Origin: Phaseolus vulgaris
Lineage: Eukaryota > Streptophyta > Magnoliopsida > Fabales > Fabaceae
Direction of reading: 5' to 3'
Assembly: GCF_000499845.2 (NCBI RefSeq)
Contig: NC_023749.2
Location: forward strand, 21,928,273-21,992,272
DNA length: 64,000 nucleotides
Part shown: one piece after another, positions 48,673-59,162 of the stretch
How the letters are laid out: every line of letters starts with the position of its first letter
Position numbering within the stretch: the first letter of the stretch is position 1
Program-made: the position numbers and the translations under genes
The notes under the pieces: model-generated
Told to the model about the DNA's origin: nothing
What the model saw: only the letters and a program-made list of their open reading frames with translations
Database searches by the model: none

Positions 48673-48863
48673 ACTATAAAGAGAGATATTTAATTGAAGC
48701 CCATTCTTGAAAGCTTGTAGACTTTATTTGGCGTTAGGCTTGATCCTCTCTTTATTTTATGTCTTCTTTTAATTTTGAGAAGACTAGAAGGAAGAACTTC
48801 AAATGTGAAGGTGAATGACCTCTTCCTTCATTAATAAAAGCCTCCTTTATTTGATTCTCATCA
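48673..48863 (-). repeat. F repeat, copy 3
   Basis: About 190 bp, alignable with copies 1 and 2 over its full length with roughly 15% differences. On the minus strand it starts TGATGAGAATC. It belongs to the LTR-like unit to its left. Confidence 0.6.
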
Positions 48864-49397
48864 ATAAGGAGGTGCCAAAATGAGAGAAGAGTTCACACCT
48901 TCCTCATGTCTTGGTTTAGGCGCCGGTTCCATTAGCTTTTAGGAGGGAATTTTGAATTCTTTTAGTTTGATTTTCAGCACCTCTAGGCTATAAATATAGG
49001 TGCTGCCCTTGTACATTTCAGATTTGAATTTAGACTAAAGAAACTATACTCAATTTTTGAGAGAGCATTGGAGAGCTTTGTGACTTCTTCACTAGTCTTA
49101 TCTTGATGGTTCCATGATTACCTCAAGTGGCGACTTGCACACTCATCTAGGAGTCTCCATCCTTCTAGTGGCGTGATCATCCAACCATACATCCATCTTC
49201 ATGAGCTTTCTCTTCTCCTTCCTTCCTTCTCTTTCAATTGTTCATGTTTAGCTTGTTGTTCTTGAATTTCTGTTCGGCAGTTTTCAATTCTTAGGTGTTT
49301 TGGTTCGGTTCCTTTGATTCCTTGTTGTTCATTGTTGTTCTTTTTCATTTCCAGCCTTTATGTTCGGTTCATTTCAGTTCTAAGCTAATTCTATTCG
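48864..49397 (+). repeat. LTR-like region, plus TATA
   Basis: CTATAAATATAGG near 48989 and a downstream phrase (GTGGCGACTTGCACACTCATCTAGG) that resembles, in inverse orientation, a phrase around 48290-48330. So this may be a related LTR head to head with the one to its left. No gene. Confidence 0.35.
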
Positions 49398-50517
49398 CAC
49401 TACAAGAAAAAATAGTTTAACGAGGGTTTATTTTTACATTATCCAGGGTTAAAACCTTCATTAAGTCATTTACCCAGGGTTGTAGTTTCCCCCGCTAAAT
49501 CATTTTAAAACCAGGGTTTTTTTAAACCTCAGGAAAAGCCTTTCAAAATACCATGGGTTTCAAAACCTCCGTAAAATACCATGGGTTTCAAAACCTCCGT
49601 AAAATACCATGGGTTTCAAAACTTCCGTAAAATACCATGGATTTCAAAACCTCCGTAAAATACCATGGGTTTCAAAACCTCCGTAAAATACCATGGGTTT
49701 TAAAACCTCCGTAAAATACCATAGGTTTCAAAACCCCCGAAAAATACCATGGGTTTCAAAACGTCCATAAAATGTTTTAGAACCTCCTTAAAAAATACCA
49801 TAGGTTTCAAAATTATGAAATTTGTTTTTTTTTATTCATTTACCATTTAGGCATTCATGTGTTTTTTAAACCACAATTATTTACATCTATTGTATTTGTT
49901 TATCTATGTTTGTTAAAGTATTTTTTTTTTCAATAAATAAAAGAAATAATTGGGACCAAGTTTTATCTTCAACAATATCTTAGGATGAAGATTAAGCAAA
50001 GATAAATTAGTGTTTAACAAGCACTAAGGAAATGACTTTTCTATGTAAATTAGTACAATAAATAGTTATAATTGTTATAACATTTACAACTTTTAATTAT
50101 AACTGAAAAAAAATAGTTATAACTAAAACTTAAAAATATTATATTGTTTTTGTATAAAACTGAAAAGAAGATTGTGGCTGAGATAAATTCTTAAGGAATG
50201 AATTCTGTGAATTGTAAAATTGTGCAGGATTGGAATGCTAATAGAAATGGTAAGGTTGAGCAATATAAAAAAAAAGACAACAAAAAAATGCCTTGAAAAC
50301 TGGTTCAACTTGTTTCTAAATAAAAAAAATTACAGCAGATAGCTTCTCCAATATTAAATACAAAAATATAACCGAGTGGTTGATGCTATAGAAGTTGGAG
50401 AAGGCATAGAGAAACTATGAAGCTACGAAAAATTGAGAAAAAGTAGAAGAGATACATGAATTTTCAAGCTCTGGATACCATGATAAAATTAAAATAAAAA
50501 GAGTACATGTTTACAAC
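49398..50517 (+). mobile_element. CACTA (EnSpm/CMC) transposon terminus
   Basis: It starts CACTACAAGAAAAA, the standard end of plant CACTA elements, followed by subterminal tandem repeats. No transposase is seen. The A/T-rich remainder (49820-50517) has no gene. The opposite end is not in the window; the insertion of E6 at 50518 cuts it. Confidence 0.8.
49546..49815. repeat. 28-bp subterminal repeats of the CACTA element
   Basis: About eight near-perfect units plus one degenerate one, each containing ATACCATGGGTTTCAAAAC and CTCCGTAAA. Each unit contains the palindrome CCATGG. Subterminal repeats are the usual transposase binding region. Confidence 0.85.
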
Positions 50518-51408
50518 TGTACCGACCTGGTAGTCGGGAGTAATGACGTGGCGTCGAGCTATTATATAGGCGTGTTGGATGGGACACCTGGCTGACAGAA
50601 GGGAAGGAAGTCGGGGGGCTCGTGTAGTCGCCAGTTATTAAGTTGGCGTGCTCCGATCTCCAGCATACCTAAACCGGCGGTCACCGGGTTGAAGATGAAG
50701 TCGCCAGATGTGAATCTAGGCGACCAAGTGATTTGAGATCGCCGAAACAAGGACATCGCCGAAGATGAAGGCAGAAGGTCTTTCCCCCAGCTGGCCAGAG
50801 GATGAGCTCGGGAGATAGCACACTTGACATACACGATGAAGCAAGAAGAGTAGATCATGAAGGCGGCCGGCGAGACCACAGGGAAGGTGTGTACGAAGGC
50901 ACCCGAACTCGCCACCCATAAGAGATCATGCTCCAAGGCAACTATGCACTGAGTTGTGTCATGCATAAGTAACTTAGCCAAAACCCTGAAGAGTAAGAAG
51001 TGGCGCCCAAGTCAAGGCTGCTCCAGATGATGGCACGTGTACAGCTGGATGCGAGCCACGTGTCCAGATGTGTAACTGCCAGGAGAGAGAAAGTGCCCAG
51101 GTATATAAGAGTTTCCAACGAACTTTGAGGTACACACGTTTTTAGATTACTTCTTTGCAACTGCGAGAACGAGAGTACGCTGAGAGAGAACTTTTGCACG
51201 GTTCCTTAAAGTTCTTGAGTTTCTCTTAGTATTTGGTGGTTCAGTCGCTGACTTGGGCGTCGGAGCGTGATCGGCCGCAGCGACGCCGTTCTGTCTTTTG
51301 CAGGTTCTTGAGGCGAATCGCGGTGAAGGACGGAGGCGAACACGGTGCAGAAGTCGATCCAGGTTTGACGAGGCAAGGCTCCAGCGTTTCGGTCAATAGG
51401 CAGGATCA
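50518..51408 (+). repeat. E6 5' LTR
   Basis: 891 bp, TGTACCGACCTGG...GGCAGGATCA. G-boxes CACGTG at 51034-51039 and 51057-51062, TATA box TATATAAG near 51102, U5 phrase GACTTGGGCGTCGGAGCG near 51249. It is longer than the B LTR owing to an insert near 50790-50850. Confidence 0.9.
51034..51111 (+). promoter_or_regulatory. E6 LTR promoter: paired G-boxes and TATA
   Basis: Two CACGTG boxes 23 bp apart (start to start) and TATATAAG about 40 bp further on, as in B. Confidence 0.6.
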
Positions 51409-51411
51409 TCA

Positions 51412-51429
51412 GGCGCCCACCGTGGGGCC
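51412..51429 (+). other. E6 primer binding site
   Basis: GGCGCCCACCGTGGGGCC, three bases after the LTR end. Confidence 0.8.
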
Positions 51430-51779
51430 GTGTAAAACCTGTTCCCATCCACAGCGTGAGTTCTTGGAGGTTTCTACGGTTTCTGTTTGGTTGTGTACTG
51501 GTGCAACCATTTTCCACCGTTCGTTTGAGTTTTTGTTCGGTGAGGTGAGGTTTTTTTTGCTGCTTACGCGAGTTTTAATCGGTGAGATCTGAGTTCTGTT
51601 GCTCGTTTGGATTTTCGTGGAAGAAGCGTTGGTTTTGGGTGGAGTTGCGAGTTTCTGTGAAGGTTTGCTGTGTTCTTGAGGTTTTTCGAAGTTTCGCGAA
51701 GTTCTGACCGATTGATCGCTGAATCGATCGTCGCTGAAGAAGGTGTTGTTCATCGCTCTTTGTGATTTGTCAAGTTTTC

Positions 51780-52904
51780 ATGAGAAAGATGAGAAGCAAC
51801 CGTTCAAGTCCAGTTGCGCCCGTTGCTGCTGAAGGCGCCATGACTATGGCGCAGATGGTGGAAATCATGCGTTCGCGTTACTAAAGAATGCACAAGGACC
51901 TAGTCGCCTCTCAGGCCAGGAATGAAGAGCTCAGCAGAGTTACTAAAGAATTGCGCCAAGCTCTTCAGGAGCAGCGAGGGCGCCCAGTCACTGAAGAGGT
52001 CGCGTCGTCAACGCCGCCTCGCGTTTTTCCCATGCCTTTCGCTCAGGCGATTACAGACACGCCTATCCCTGCGAGTGTGGTACCTGTGAAGGCTGTTTTT
52101 ACCGGCGTGGAGGATCCTGAAGCACATCTCACCACGTTCCATACGCAGATGATGTTGTCAGGAGGATCAGATGCTGTGTATTGTAAGATGTTCGTGAGCA
52201 CACTCCAGGGGACGGCGCTGGAGTGGTTTGTGAGCCTACCTACAGGCCACATAGCCAATTTCCAACAGTTTTCAAAGATCTTCGTCGAGCAGTACATAGT
52301 GAACAAGGCGCCGCCTAGGGTGTCTTATGATCTGTTCGACATAAGGCAGTACCAAGGAGAGTCCCTCAGGGACTACTTGAATCGTTTTGGGGCACAGATG
52401 GTCCGCTCGTCGGCCAAGGACGAAGAGATGCTGGTCTACGCGTTCAAGAAGGGCGTGCTGCCGGGACCCTTCTGCGAGGCATTGATCAGGGCTCACCCTG
52501 CCACATTTGCTGAGGTTAGGCGACTTGCGGTGGCCCACATCGCCGATGAAAGTGAGGTCGCCGAGAATAGGGGAAGCGTGGCCCCCGCTAGGCCACGCGC
52601 CCAGACCAGGATCCAACCGCAGAGGGTGTTGGAGACGATGGCGGCCAAGAGGGATCAGAGGACTCGCCATCCTTATGATCCAAGGAAAAACAAGGGCAGG
52701 GGCCCAGGGCGCCCTCAACCAGCACGCCGGGAGTACAATCGCCCGCCAAAGCACAAGTTTGTCATGGGATTGGCGGACCTAATCGCCATTCCCAATATAT
52801 CAGCTAGGCTGAAGGCGCCCGAGAAGGTGGGTGACAAGGTGTTGGGACCAAAGCCGAGTTCCACCAGGGCTTTGGCCACACCGTGGACTCATGCTTGGCT
52901 TTAG
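51780..52904 (+). pseudogene. E6 gag, one stop and a C-terminal deletion
   Basis: The start MRKMRSNRSS at 51780 is shared with B. An in-frame TAA at 51882 sits at a small replacement (GTTACTAAAGAAT, a copy of the word at 51936), and the frame goes on from 51888. The gag domain is as in B. Near 52856 a 13-bp loss removes the first Cys of the zinc knuckle and shifts the frame, so the ORF ends at 52904. Confidence 0.8.
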
Positions 52905-54046
52905 GATACCAGCTCGACGACCTGGTCAAGAGCGGGTTCCTAAATGATTACTTGCTGGATAGAAGGACGGGGGGCGCGTCGAGCTCCCAACCAGCAGGTG
53001 GTGAGGCTCAGCAGCACGAGATGCCCACCCATGGAGAGATCCACACCATTGCGGGAGGTTTCTCGGGTGGTGGATGCACCGCGTCACAGAGGAAGAAGTA
53101 TGCGAGGTCTGTGATGACGGTGGATATGTTTGAGGACCACTCGCCGGATGTGGACATTACGTTCACAAAGCAAGATCTTCGGGACGTTGTGCCTCATGAC
53201 AACGACCCCATAGTCATCTCGCTGATTACGGCGGGAAGGAAGGTCCACAGGGTTCTGGTGGACCAAGGAAGCTCGGCAGACGTGATGTTCTGGCCGACTT
53301 TCACGCAGTTGGAGCTACCCCTTGACCAGCTGAGGCCCTATGGACGGTGTTTGTATGGTTTCGCTGGCGACCAGGTGGAGGTCAGGGGGTACATTCAGTT
53401 GAGGATTACGTTTACGGATGAGGCGGGCTCGAGAACAGAGAAAATCAAGTACCTTGTCGTGAACGCTCCTTCAGCATACAACATTCTGTTGGGAAGACCC
53501 ACGCTCAACAGAATAGGCGCTATACCCTCGACCCGGCACATGAAGGTAAAGCTGCCATCTATGGAGGGGGTGGTGATCACCATCAAATCCGACCAGAAAG
53601 AAGCAAAGAAGTGCTATGAGAATAGCCTGAAGAACAAGAGGTCCGTGAGTTACGTGACAACCACCCCGCCTCCCGGTGTGAAGCCCAGGCCGACGGTAAT
53701 AGAGGAGACCGCCGGAAGCGACGTGGTGATGGTGGATGCTGAGTTGGGGGAGAAGAACGCTGGTCCAGAGGAGGAAGAGGCGAGGAATCGCCCTGAGGAA
53801 GTGAGGGAGCTGGGAATCGCCAGGGCGGTGATCGCCAGAGAAACCAGACCAAAACCCGTCGAGCAGTGGCTCGAAAGGGAGATCGGGGGAAAGATCTTCA
53901 AGCTGGGAAGATCTCTGGAGACTGAGCTCCAGGACCAGATCGCCAAGGTGATAGAGCGGCATCTGGATGCGTTCGCATGGTCCGCTTCGGACATGCCCGG
54001 GATCGATCCCGACTTCTTGTGCCATCATTTGGCGATGGACAACTAG
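52883..54046 (+). CDS. E6 protease and linker
   Basis: 387 aa in the pro frame. Active loop DQGSSAD, LLGRPTLN, acidic linker, then EREIGGKIFKLGRSL and the pre-RT segment. It ends at TAG 54044 in a Leu codon of B. It reads through the Gln codon that is a stop in B. Confidence 0.8.
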   Translation: MDSCLALGYQLDDLVKSGFLNDYLLDRRTGGASSSQPAGGEAQQHEMPTHGEIHTIAGGFSGGGCTASQRKKYARSVMTVDMFEDHSPDVDITFTKQDLRDVVPHDNDPIVISLITAGRKVHRVLVDQGSSADVMFWPTFTQLELPLDQLRPYGRCLYGFAGDQVEVRGYIQLRITFTDEAGSRTEKIKYLVVNAPSAYNILLGRPTLNRIGAIPSTRHMKVKLPSMEGVVITIKSDQKEAKKCYENSLKNKRSVSYVTTTPPPGVKPRPTVIEETAGSDVVMVDAELGEKNAGPEEEEARNRPEEVRELGIARAVIARETRPKPVEQWLEREIGGKIFKLGRSLETELQDQIAKVIERHLDAFAWSASDMPGIDPDFLCHHLAMDN

Positions 54047-54178
54047 GTCAGACCAGTACGACAAAGGAGAAGGAAGTTCAACGAGGAGAGAAGGCAGGCG
54101 ATCAGGGACGAAACCCAGAAGCTCCTCGCTGCAGGCCATATCAGGGAGGTGTAGTACCCTGAGTGGCTGGCCAATGTC

Positions 54179-55945
54179 GTGCTGGTGAAGAAGAGCAATG
54201 GGAAATGGCGCATGTGCGTCGATTTCACTGATCTGAACAAGGCCTGCCCAAAGGATTCATATCCTTTGCCAAGCATAGATGCCCTGGTCGACAGTGCTGC
54301 AGGGTGTAAGCTGCTGAGTTTCCTGGATGCCTTCTCGGGGTATAACCAGATCAATATGCATCCCATGGATGAAGAGAAGACTGCCTTCATGACCGAGAGA
54401 TCGTGTTACTGCTACAAGGTGATGCCTTTTGGGCTGAAGAACGCGGGGGCCACGTACCAGAGGTTGATGGATCGAGTACTTGCACCAATGTTGGGAAGGA
54501 ACGTGCAAGCGTACGTGAATGACATGGTCGTGACCTCGCCGGAGAAGAGCAAGCACGTTGCGGACCTGGAGGAGTTGTTCACTACGATTGCCAAGTTTAG
54601 GTTAAAGCTGAATCCCGAGAAGTGCATCTTTGGCGTGGAGGCGGGAAAGTTCCTGGGTTTTCTCTTAACTGAAAGAGGGATAGAAGCCAACCCTGACAAG
54701 TGTGCTGCTATCTTGGCGATGAGGAGCCCGGCTACCGTGAAGGAAGTGCAACAGCTTACAGGTCGGATGGCCGCCCTGTCTCGTTTCGTGTCAGCCAGTG
54801 GAGAGAAGGGCCATCCATATTTTCAGTGCTTAAGGCGGAACAACAAGTTTACCTGGACGAAGGAGTGTGAAGAGGCCTTCGTCAAGCTTAAAGAGTACCT
54901 GGCGAGCCCGCCTGTTTTGTGCAAACCGCTGGTGGGAACCCCTCTCAGGTTGTATTTTGCTGTGACTGAGAGGGCGGTGAGTGCGGTGCTCGCCCAAGAC
55001 CAAGATCAGGCCCAAAAGCCAATTTACTTTGTCAGCAAGGTGCTACAGGGCCCGGAGGTAAGATATCAGGCCTTGGAGAAAGCTGCACTAGCAGTGGTCT
55101 TTTCGGCGAGAAGGCTACGCCACTATTTCCACAGCTTCATGATACTGGTGATGACCGACCTGCCCATCCAGAAGGTCCTGAAGAAGCCCGACGTCGCCGG
55201 GAGGATGGTGAAGTGGGCAGTGGAGCTGTCGGAGTTTGATATTAAGTATGAGCCCCGAGGTCCGATCAAGGGGCAGATCTTCGCAGACTTCGTGGTCGAG
55301 CTCTCGTCTGAAGCGACACGAGTTGAGGGGGATGACTTTCGTTGGGTGCTTTCAATGGACGGATCGTCGAACCAGCAGGGTAGCGGTGCTGGGGTCATCT
55401 TGGAGGGACCCAACGGCGTGCTGATCGAACAATCCCTGAGGTTTGCCTTCAAGGCCAGCAACAATCAAGAAGAATATGAGGCGCTGATCGCCGGTATCTT
55501 GCTGGCCAAGGAGATGGGAGCTAGGGTGCTGATGGCTAAGAGTGACTCGCTGTTAGTCACGGGACAAGTAACAGGCGAGTTCCAGGCTAAAGATCCACAA
55601 ATGGCGGCTTACTTGGAGTATGTACAGGAATTGAAGAGTTCCTTTGTCCCCTTTGAAGTGGTGCATGTGCCCAGAGAGCAGAATGCCCGAGCTGACTTGC
55701 TAGCTAAGCTCGCCAGTTCAGGCAAGGGGGGTAGGCAGGGGACGGTGATTCAAGAAACTCTGAAGACGCCCAGAGCATTTGTGGCAGATCACCTGGTTCT
55801 TCAGATAAGCAAGTCGACGGAGAAAGCGGCGAGGAGTCACAGATCTTTGACTCAAGAGACCTTGAGGTCGCCAAGAATAAGAGCATGTCGGAGAGAAAAG
55901 GTGAACATGACGCAGGTCTGCACGACCCATGAGGCAGACACCTAG
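54179..55945 (+). CDS. E6 RT and two RNase H domains, RT active site changed
   Basis: 588 aa. The sequence between 54047 and 54178 belongs to the same frame but holds a CAG-to-TAG stop (near 54151). The RT active site reads YVND (54512-54523) instead of YVDD: the first Asp of the pair is Asn (AAT), which should abolish RT activity. Archaeal-like RNase H: VDGSS is MDGSS, and NNQAEY is NNQEEY with the catalytic Glu kept. It ends at TAG (55943), where B has TGG. Confidence 0.85.
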   Translation: MLVKKSNGKWRMCVDFTDLNKACPKDSYPLPSIDALVDSAAGCKLLSFLDAFSGYNQINMHPMDEEKTAFMTERSCYCYKVMPFGLKNAGATYQRLMDRVLAPMLGRNVQAYVNDMVVTSPEKSKHVADLEELFTTIAKFRLKLNPEKCIFGVEAGKFLGFLLTERGIEANPDKCAAILAMRSPATVKEVQQLTGRMAALSRFVSASGEKGHPYFQCLRRNNKFTWTKECEEAFVKLKEYLASPPVLCKPLVGTPLRLYFAVTERAVSAVLAQDQDQAQKPIYFVSKVLQGPEVRYQALEKAALAVVFSARRLRHYFHSFMILVMTDLPIQKVLKKPDVAGRMVKWAVELSEFDIKYEPRGPIKGQIFADFVVELSSEATRVEGDDFRWVLSMDGSSNQQGSGAGVILEGPNGVLIEQSLRFAFKASNNQEEYEALIAGILLAKEMGARVLMAKSDSLLVTGQVTGEFQAKDPQMAAYLEYVQELKSSFVPFEVVHVPREQNARADLLAKLASSGKGGRQGTVIQETLKTPRAFVADHLVLQISKSTEKAARSHRSLTQETLRSPRIRACRREKVNMTQVCTTHEADT

Positions 55946-56038
55946 GTAACACAGTACAAGCGATGCCTGGCGGATGGCCTTCTCCTGCTAGATCCGACGG
56001 AAGCTAGGAAGATAAAGAAGAATTCTAGCAAGTTCACA

Positions 56039-57169
56039 ATGATTGATGGCGAGCTGTATAGGTTTGGGTTAACACACCCACTCCTGGAGTGTGTGCACGG
56101 AGAGAAATGTACAAGAATCATGGCTGAGCTCCATGAAGGGATCTGTGGAAGCCACGTTGGGGGTCGAGCTCTGGCCGCATGGACTCTCCGTGCAGGTTAC
56201 TACTGGCCAACGATGAGAGAAGACTGCAAGAAGTATGCACAGTGTTGCAAGCAATGTCAGCAGCACGCCGACTGGCACAAGGCGCTTCCCGAGGAGTTGA
56301 AGTCGATTTACAGCCCTTGGCCGTTTCATACATGGGGAATCGACATTCTGGGACCCTTTCCATTGGCGATCAGGAAGATGAAGTACTTGGTGGTGGCGAT
56401 TGAATATTTCACCAAGTGGATTGAAGCGGAACCAGTGGCCCAGATCACCGCACACAAGATCGAAAGCTTTGTGTGGAAGAACATCGTGTGCCGGTTTGGT
56501 GTGCCCAAGCGCCTGGTGTCAGATAACGGAACTCAGTTTGCAAGTCACCTGTTGAAGAAGCTGTGCGAAGGGGTGGGAATTCAACAAGTATTTGCATCCG
56601 TCGAGCACCCTCAAATGAATGGCCAAGTAGAGTCAGCCAATCGGGTATTGCTGAGAGGTTTGAAGAGAAGGCTAGAGAAAGCCAAAGGATGTTGGGCTGA
56701 AGAGGTACCCCGTATAGTTTGGGCGTACCACACCACCGAGCAGTCAGGAACCCACGAGACCCCATTTAGCCTGGTCTATGGATGCGACGCGATGATTCCA
56801 GTGGAAATCCAAGAGAGCTCGCCGAGATTCCAGAACTTTGTAGCAGAAGACTCGAATGAGGAAAGAAGGCTGAATCTGGATTTGCTGGATGAGGTCAGGG
56901 AGGAGGCGAGAGTGAAGGCTGAGGCAGTGAAAAGAAGGATTGAACGAAGGTATAACTCGAAGGTGATGCCAAGGCAGTTCAGAGAAGGCGACCTGGTGAT
57001 GAGGAAGGCCCACCAGTACGAGATGGAGAACAAGCTGTCGCCTAAGTGGACGGGACCGTTCAGGATAACCGAGGCGCTCGGGAATGGCGCCTACCGCTTA
57101 GAAACGTTGGAAGGAGGGGCGATTCCTCGCACTTGGAATGCCACGCACCTCAAGTTATATTACAGTTAA
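56039..57169 (+). CDS. E6 integrase
   Basis: 376 aa; homologous frame is open upstream from 55946. HHCC finger, Asp at about 102 and 162, Glu at 198, all catalytic residues present. HPQTNGQ is HPQMNGQ. Ends TWNATHLKLYYS as in B. Confidence 0.85.
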   Translation: MIDGELYRFGLTHPLLECVHGEKCTRIMAELHEGICGSHVGGRALAAWTLRAGYYWPTMREDCKKYAQCCKQCQQHADWHKALPEELKSIYSPWPFHTWGIDILGPFPLAIRKMKYLVVAIEYFTKWIEAEPVAQITAHKIESFVWKNIVCRFGVPKRLVSDNGTQFASHLLKKLCEGVGIQQVFASVEHPQMNGQVESANRVLLRGLKRRLEKAKGCWAEEVPRIVWAYHTTEQSGTHETPFSLVYGCDAMIPVEIQESSPRFQNFVAEDSNEERRLNLDLLDEVREEARVKAEAVKRRIERRYNSKVMPRQFREGDLVMRKAHQYEMENKLSPKWTGPFRITEALGNGAYRLETLEGGAIPRTWNATHLKLYYS

Positions 57170-57228
57170 AAGCTTTGTAAGTAAAAATAAACACGTAGAG
57201 TTTGCAAGCTTTCTGTTAAAACAGTTTG

Positions 57229-57284
57229 AAGGGGGCACTCTTTTTTCCCTAAGGAGGGTTTTTAATGAGGCCACCCAATAAAGA
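57229..57284 (+). other. Conserved post-pol block, E6
   Basis: GAAGGGGGCACTC, T-run, CCCTAAGGAGGG, T-run, AATGAGGCCACCC, AATAAAGA. Near-identical to B. Confidence 0.6.
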
Positions 57285-57499
57285 AGAGCTTTCAAAGTTT
57301 GAAGTGTTTTAGATTGCATGCTTGTTATTTTTTCGAAAGTTGTGAAGAAAGACTTGTCGCTCATATGTGATTTAAGGCAAGTTTTGATTTAAGGCGAGTT
57401 TTGATTTGAGGCGAGTTTTGAAGTTATGCCGCATGCTTTCTAAAAAAAAGTTTCTAAGTCCCCCCATCGTTTTTTGGCGATTGGCGGCATCAGTTAAAG

Positions 57500-57990
57500 T
57501 TTAAAGTCCTCATCGTCTTTAGGCGATCGGAGGCACCAGTTAAAAGACCTCAACGCCCTCGCGCGTCCTGAGGCGAGAAAGAGATAAAGACCTCCTCGCC
57601 GTCGAGCGAGTGCAGGCGAGTTAGAGTAAAAAGTCCTCAGTGCTTCCAGAGGGGAGAAGATGTAGCCTCTGGGGCAGTGTAGAGGCACCAGCAAAAAGTC
57701 CTCAGTGCTTCCAGGGGAGAGAAGATGTAACCTCTGGGGCAATGTAGAGGCACCAGTGAAAAGTCCTCAGTGTTTCTAGGGGAGAGAAGATGTAGCCCCT
57801 GGGCAATGTAGAGGCACGGGTTAAAGACCTACTCGCCGATGAGCGAGTTCAGGCGAGTTAAAGACCTTCTCGCCGGTGAGCGAGTTCATGCGAGATAAAG
57901 ACCTTCTCGCCGATGAGCGAGTTCAGGCGAGTTAAAGACCTTCTCGCCGATGAGCGAGTTCAGGCAAGATAAAATCCTTCTCGTCTCGAA
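57500..57990 (+). repeat. Spacer tandem repeats, E6
   Basis: Three units of about 65 bp (57620-57810) with CCTCAGTG(C/T)TTC and GTAGAGGCACC, then four units of about 37 bp with GACCTTCTCGCC and GAGCGAGTTCAGGCGAG. B has the same two types, with fewer of the second. Confidence 0.8.
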
Positions 57991-58185
57991 CGAGTTCAGG
58001 TACGGTGTAGAGGGTGGAAGAAGTTTAAAGGATAGCTAAGGTAGGTTCGAAGAGAACACTTAGCTATCCGGCTTACTGTTCTGAAGATCAGGGAAGGTAG
58101 AGAAGGATCCGAAAGGCGCCTCTACCCCAAGATGAAGGAACAATGGCCAAGTTGTGAAGGCAAGAGGAAGCTGGTATCGCCAAGA

Positions 58186-58335
58186 CTCTTCAAAACGCAG
58201 ATTCACCGAACGAAACTCAAAGAAACTGCGAACGACGGTTGCACCAGCACACAACCACGCCGAAAATCTCGAAAACCTCCAAACTTGCGCTGTGGATGGG
58301 AGCAAGTTTTACACGGCCCCACGGTGGGCGCCTGA
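58186..58335 (-). other. I: leader and primer site of an inverted Tat element
   Basis: On the minus strand the primer site GGCGCCCACCGTGGGGCC (58315-58332) and the leader phrase GTGTAAAACTTGC follow the LTR; B has a matching leader at 24333-24430. It is cut at about 58186, where the E6 spacer begins. Confidence 0.75.
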
Positions 58336-59128
58336 TGATCCTGCCTGTTGACCGGAACGCTGGAGAATGCCTCGTCAAAGGATCGACGTGCACACCGCTT
58401 CTCACCTTCGTTCCTCTCCGGGATCTACTTCAAGAACCTGCAAAGAAACGATACGGCGCCGCTGCGGCCGATCGCACTCCGACGCTCAAGTCAGTGACGG
58501 TATCACCAAATACTAAGAACAAGAATCGTGCAAATCCTCTCTCACAATCAGCTCTATCACTCGCAAGCGTAAAGTGTATGAACTGAACGTGCGTACCTCA
58601 GAAAGTCTGTTAAGAACTCTTATATACCTGGTGGCTTTCTCTCTCCTGGCAGTTACAGACTCGGACACGTGGCTCGCATCCAACTGTACACGTGCCATCA
58701 TCTGGAGGCTCCCTGACTTGGCGCTGCTTCTACTCTCATTTTGGCTAAGTTACTTATGCATGGTACTGCCCAGTGCATAGCTAACTTAGGAGTGCGATCT
58801 CTACTGGAACTGGCGAGTTAGGGCCTTCATACACCTTCCCTGTGGTCTCGCCGGCCGCCTTCATAATCTGCTTCTCCTTCATCTTCGGCGATGTGCTCGC
58901 TCTGGCGATCTCCGACCGCTTGGTCGCCTGGGTCTACATCCGGCGACTTCATCTTCAACCTGGCGATCGCCTATTCTGGTAAGCTGGAAATCGGAACACG
59001 CCAGCTTAACAACTGGCGACTACACGTGCCCCCCGACTTCCTTCCCTTCTGCCAACCTGGCGCCTTGTCAACACGCCTACACTGTAGCAGGATGCCACGT
59101 CATCACACCCGACCACCAGGGCGGTACA
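58336..59128 (-). repeat. LTR-I, minus strand
   Basis: 793 bp, type B. On the minus strand it starts TGTACCGCCCTGG at 59128 and ends GGATCA at 58336. Two CACGTG boxes near 58660-58690. It interrupts the RNase H region of J; the flank on the right is GGGAG. Confidence 0.85.
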
Positions 59129-59162
59129 GGGAGCAAGAAGTCTGGTTGCTAAGAGTGACTCT

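Larger units (their letters stand above)
50518..58185 (+). mobile_element. E6, Tat retrotransposon of type B, 3'-truncated
   Basis: LTR, primer site, gag, pro, RT, RNase H, integrase and spacer, about 90-95% like B. It ends within the spacer at about 58185, where an inverted LTR (I) begins, so antisense gene and 3' LTR are missing. The left flank is ACAAC in the CACTA element. Confidence 0.85.

Noticed and set aside
49546..49815. CRISPR-like array
   Set aside because: Units follow each other without spacers, and the DNA is plant repeat DNA; these are CACTA subterminal repeats.
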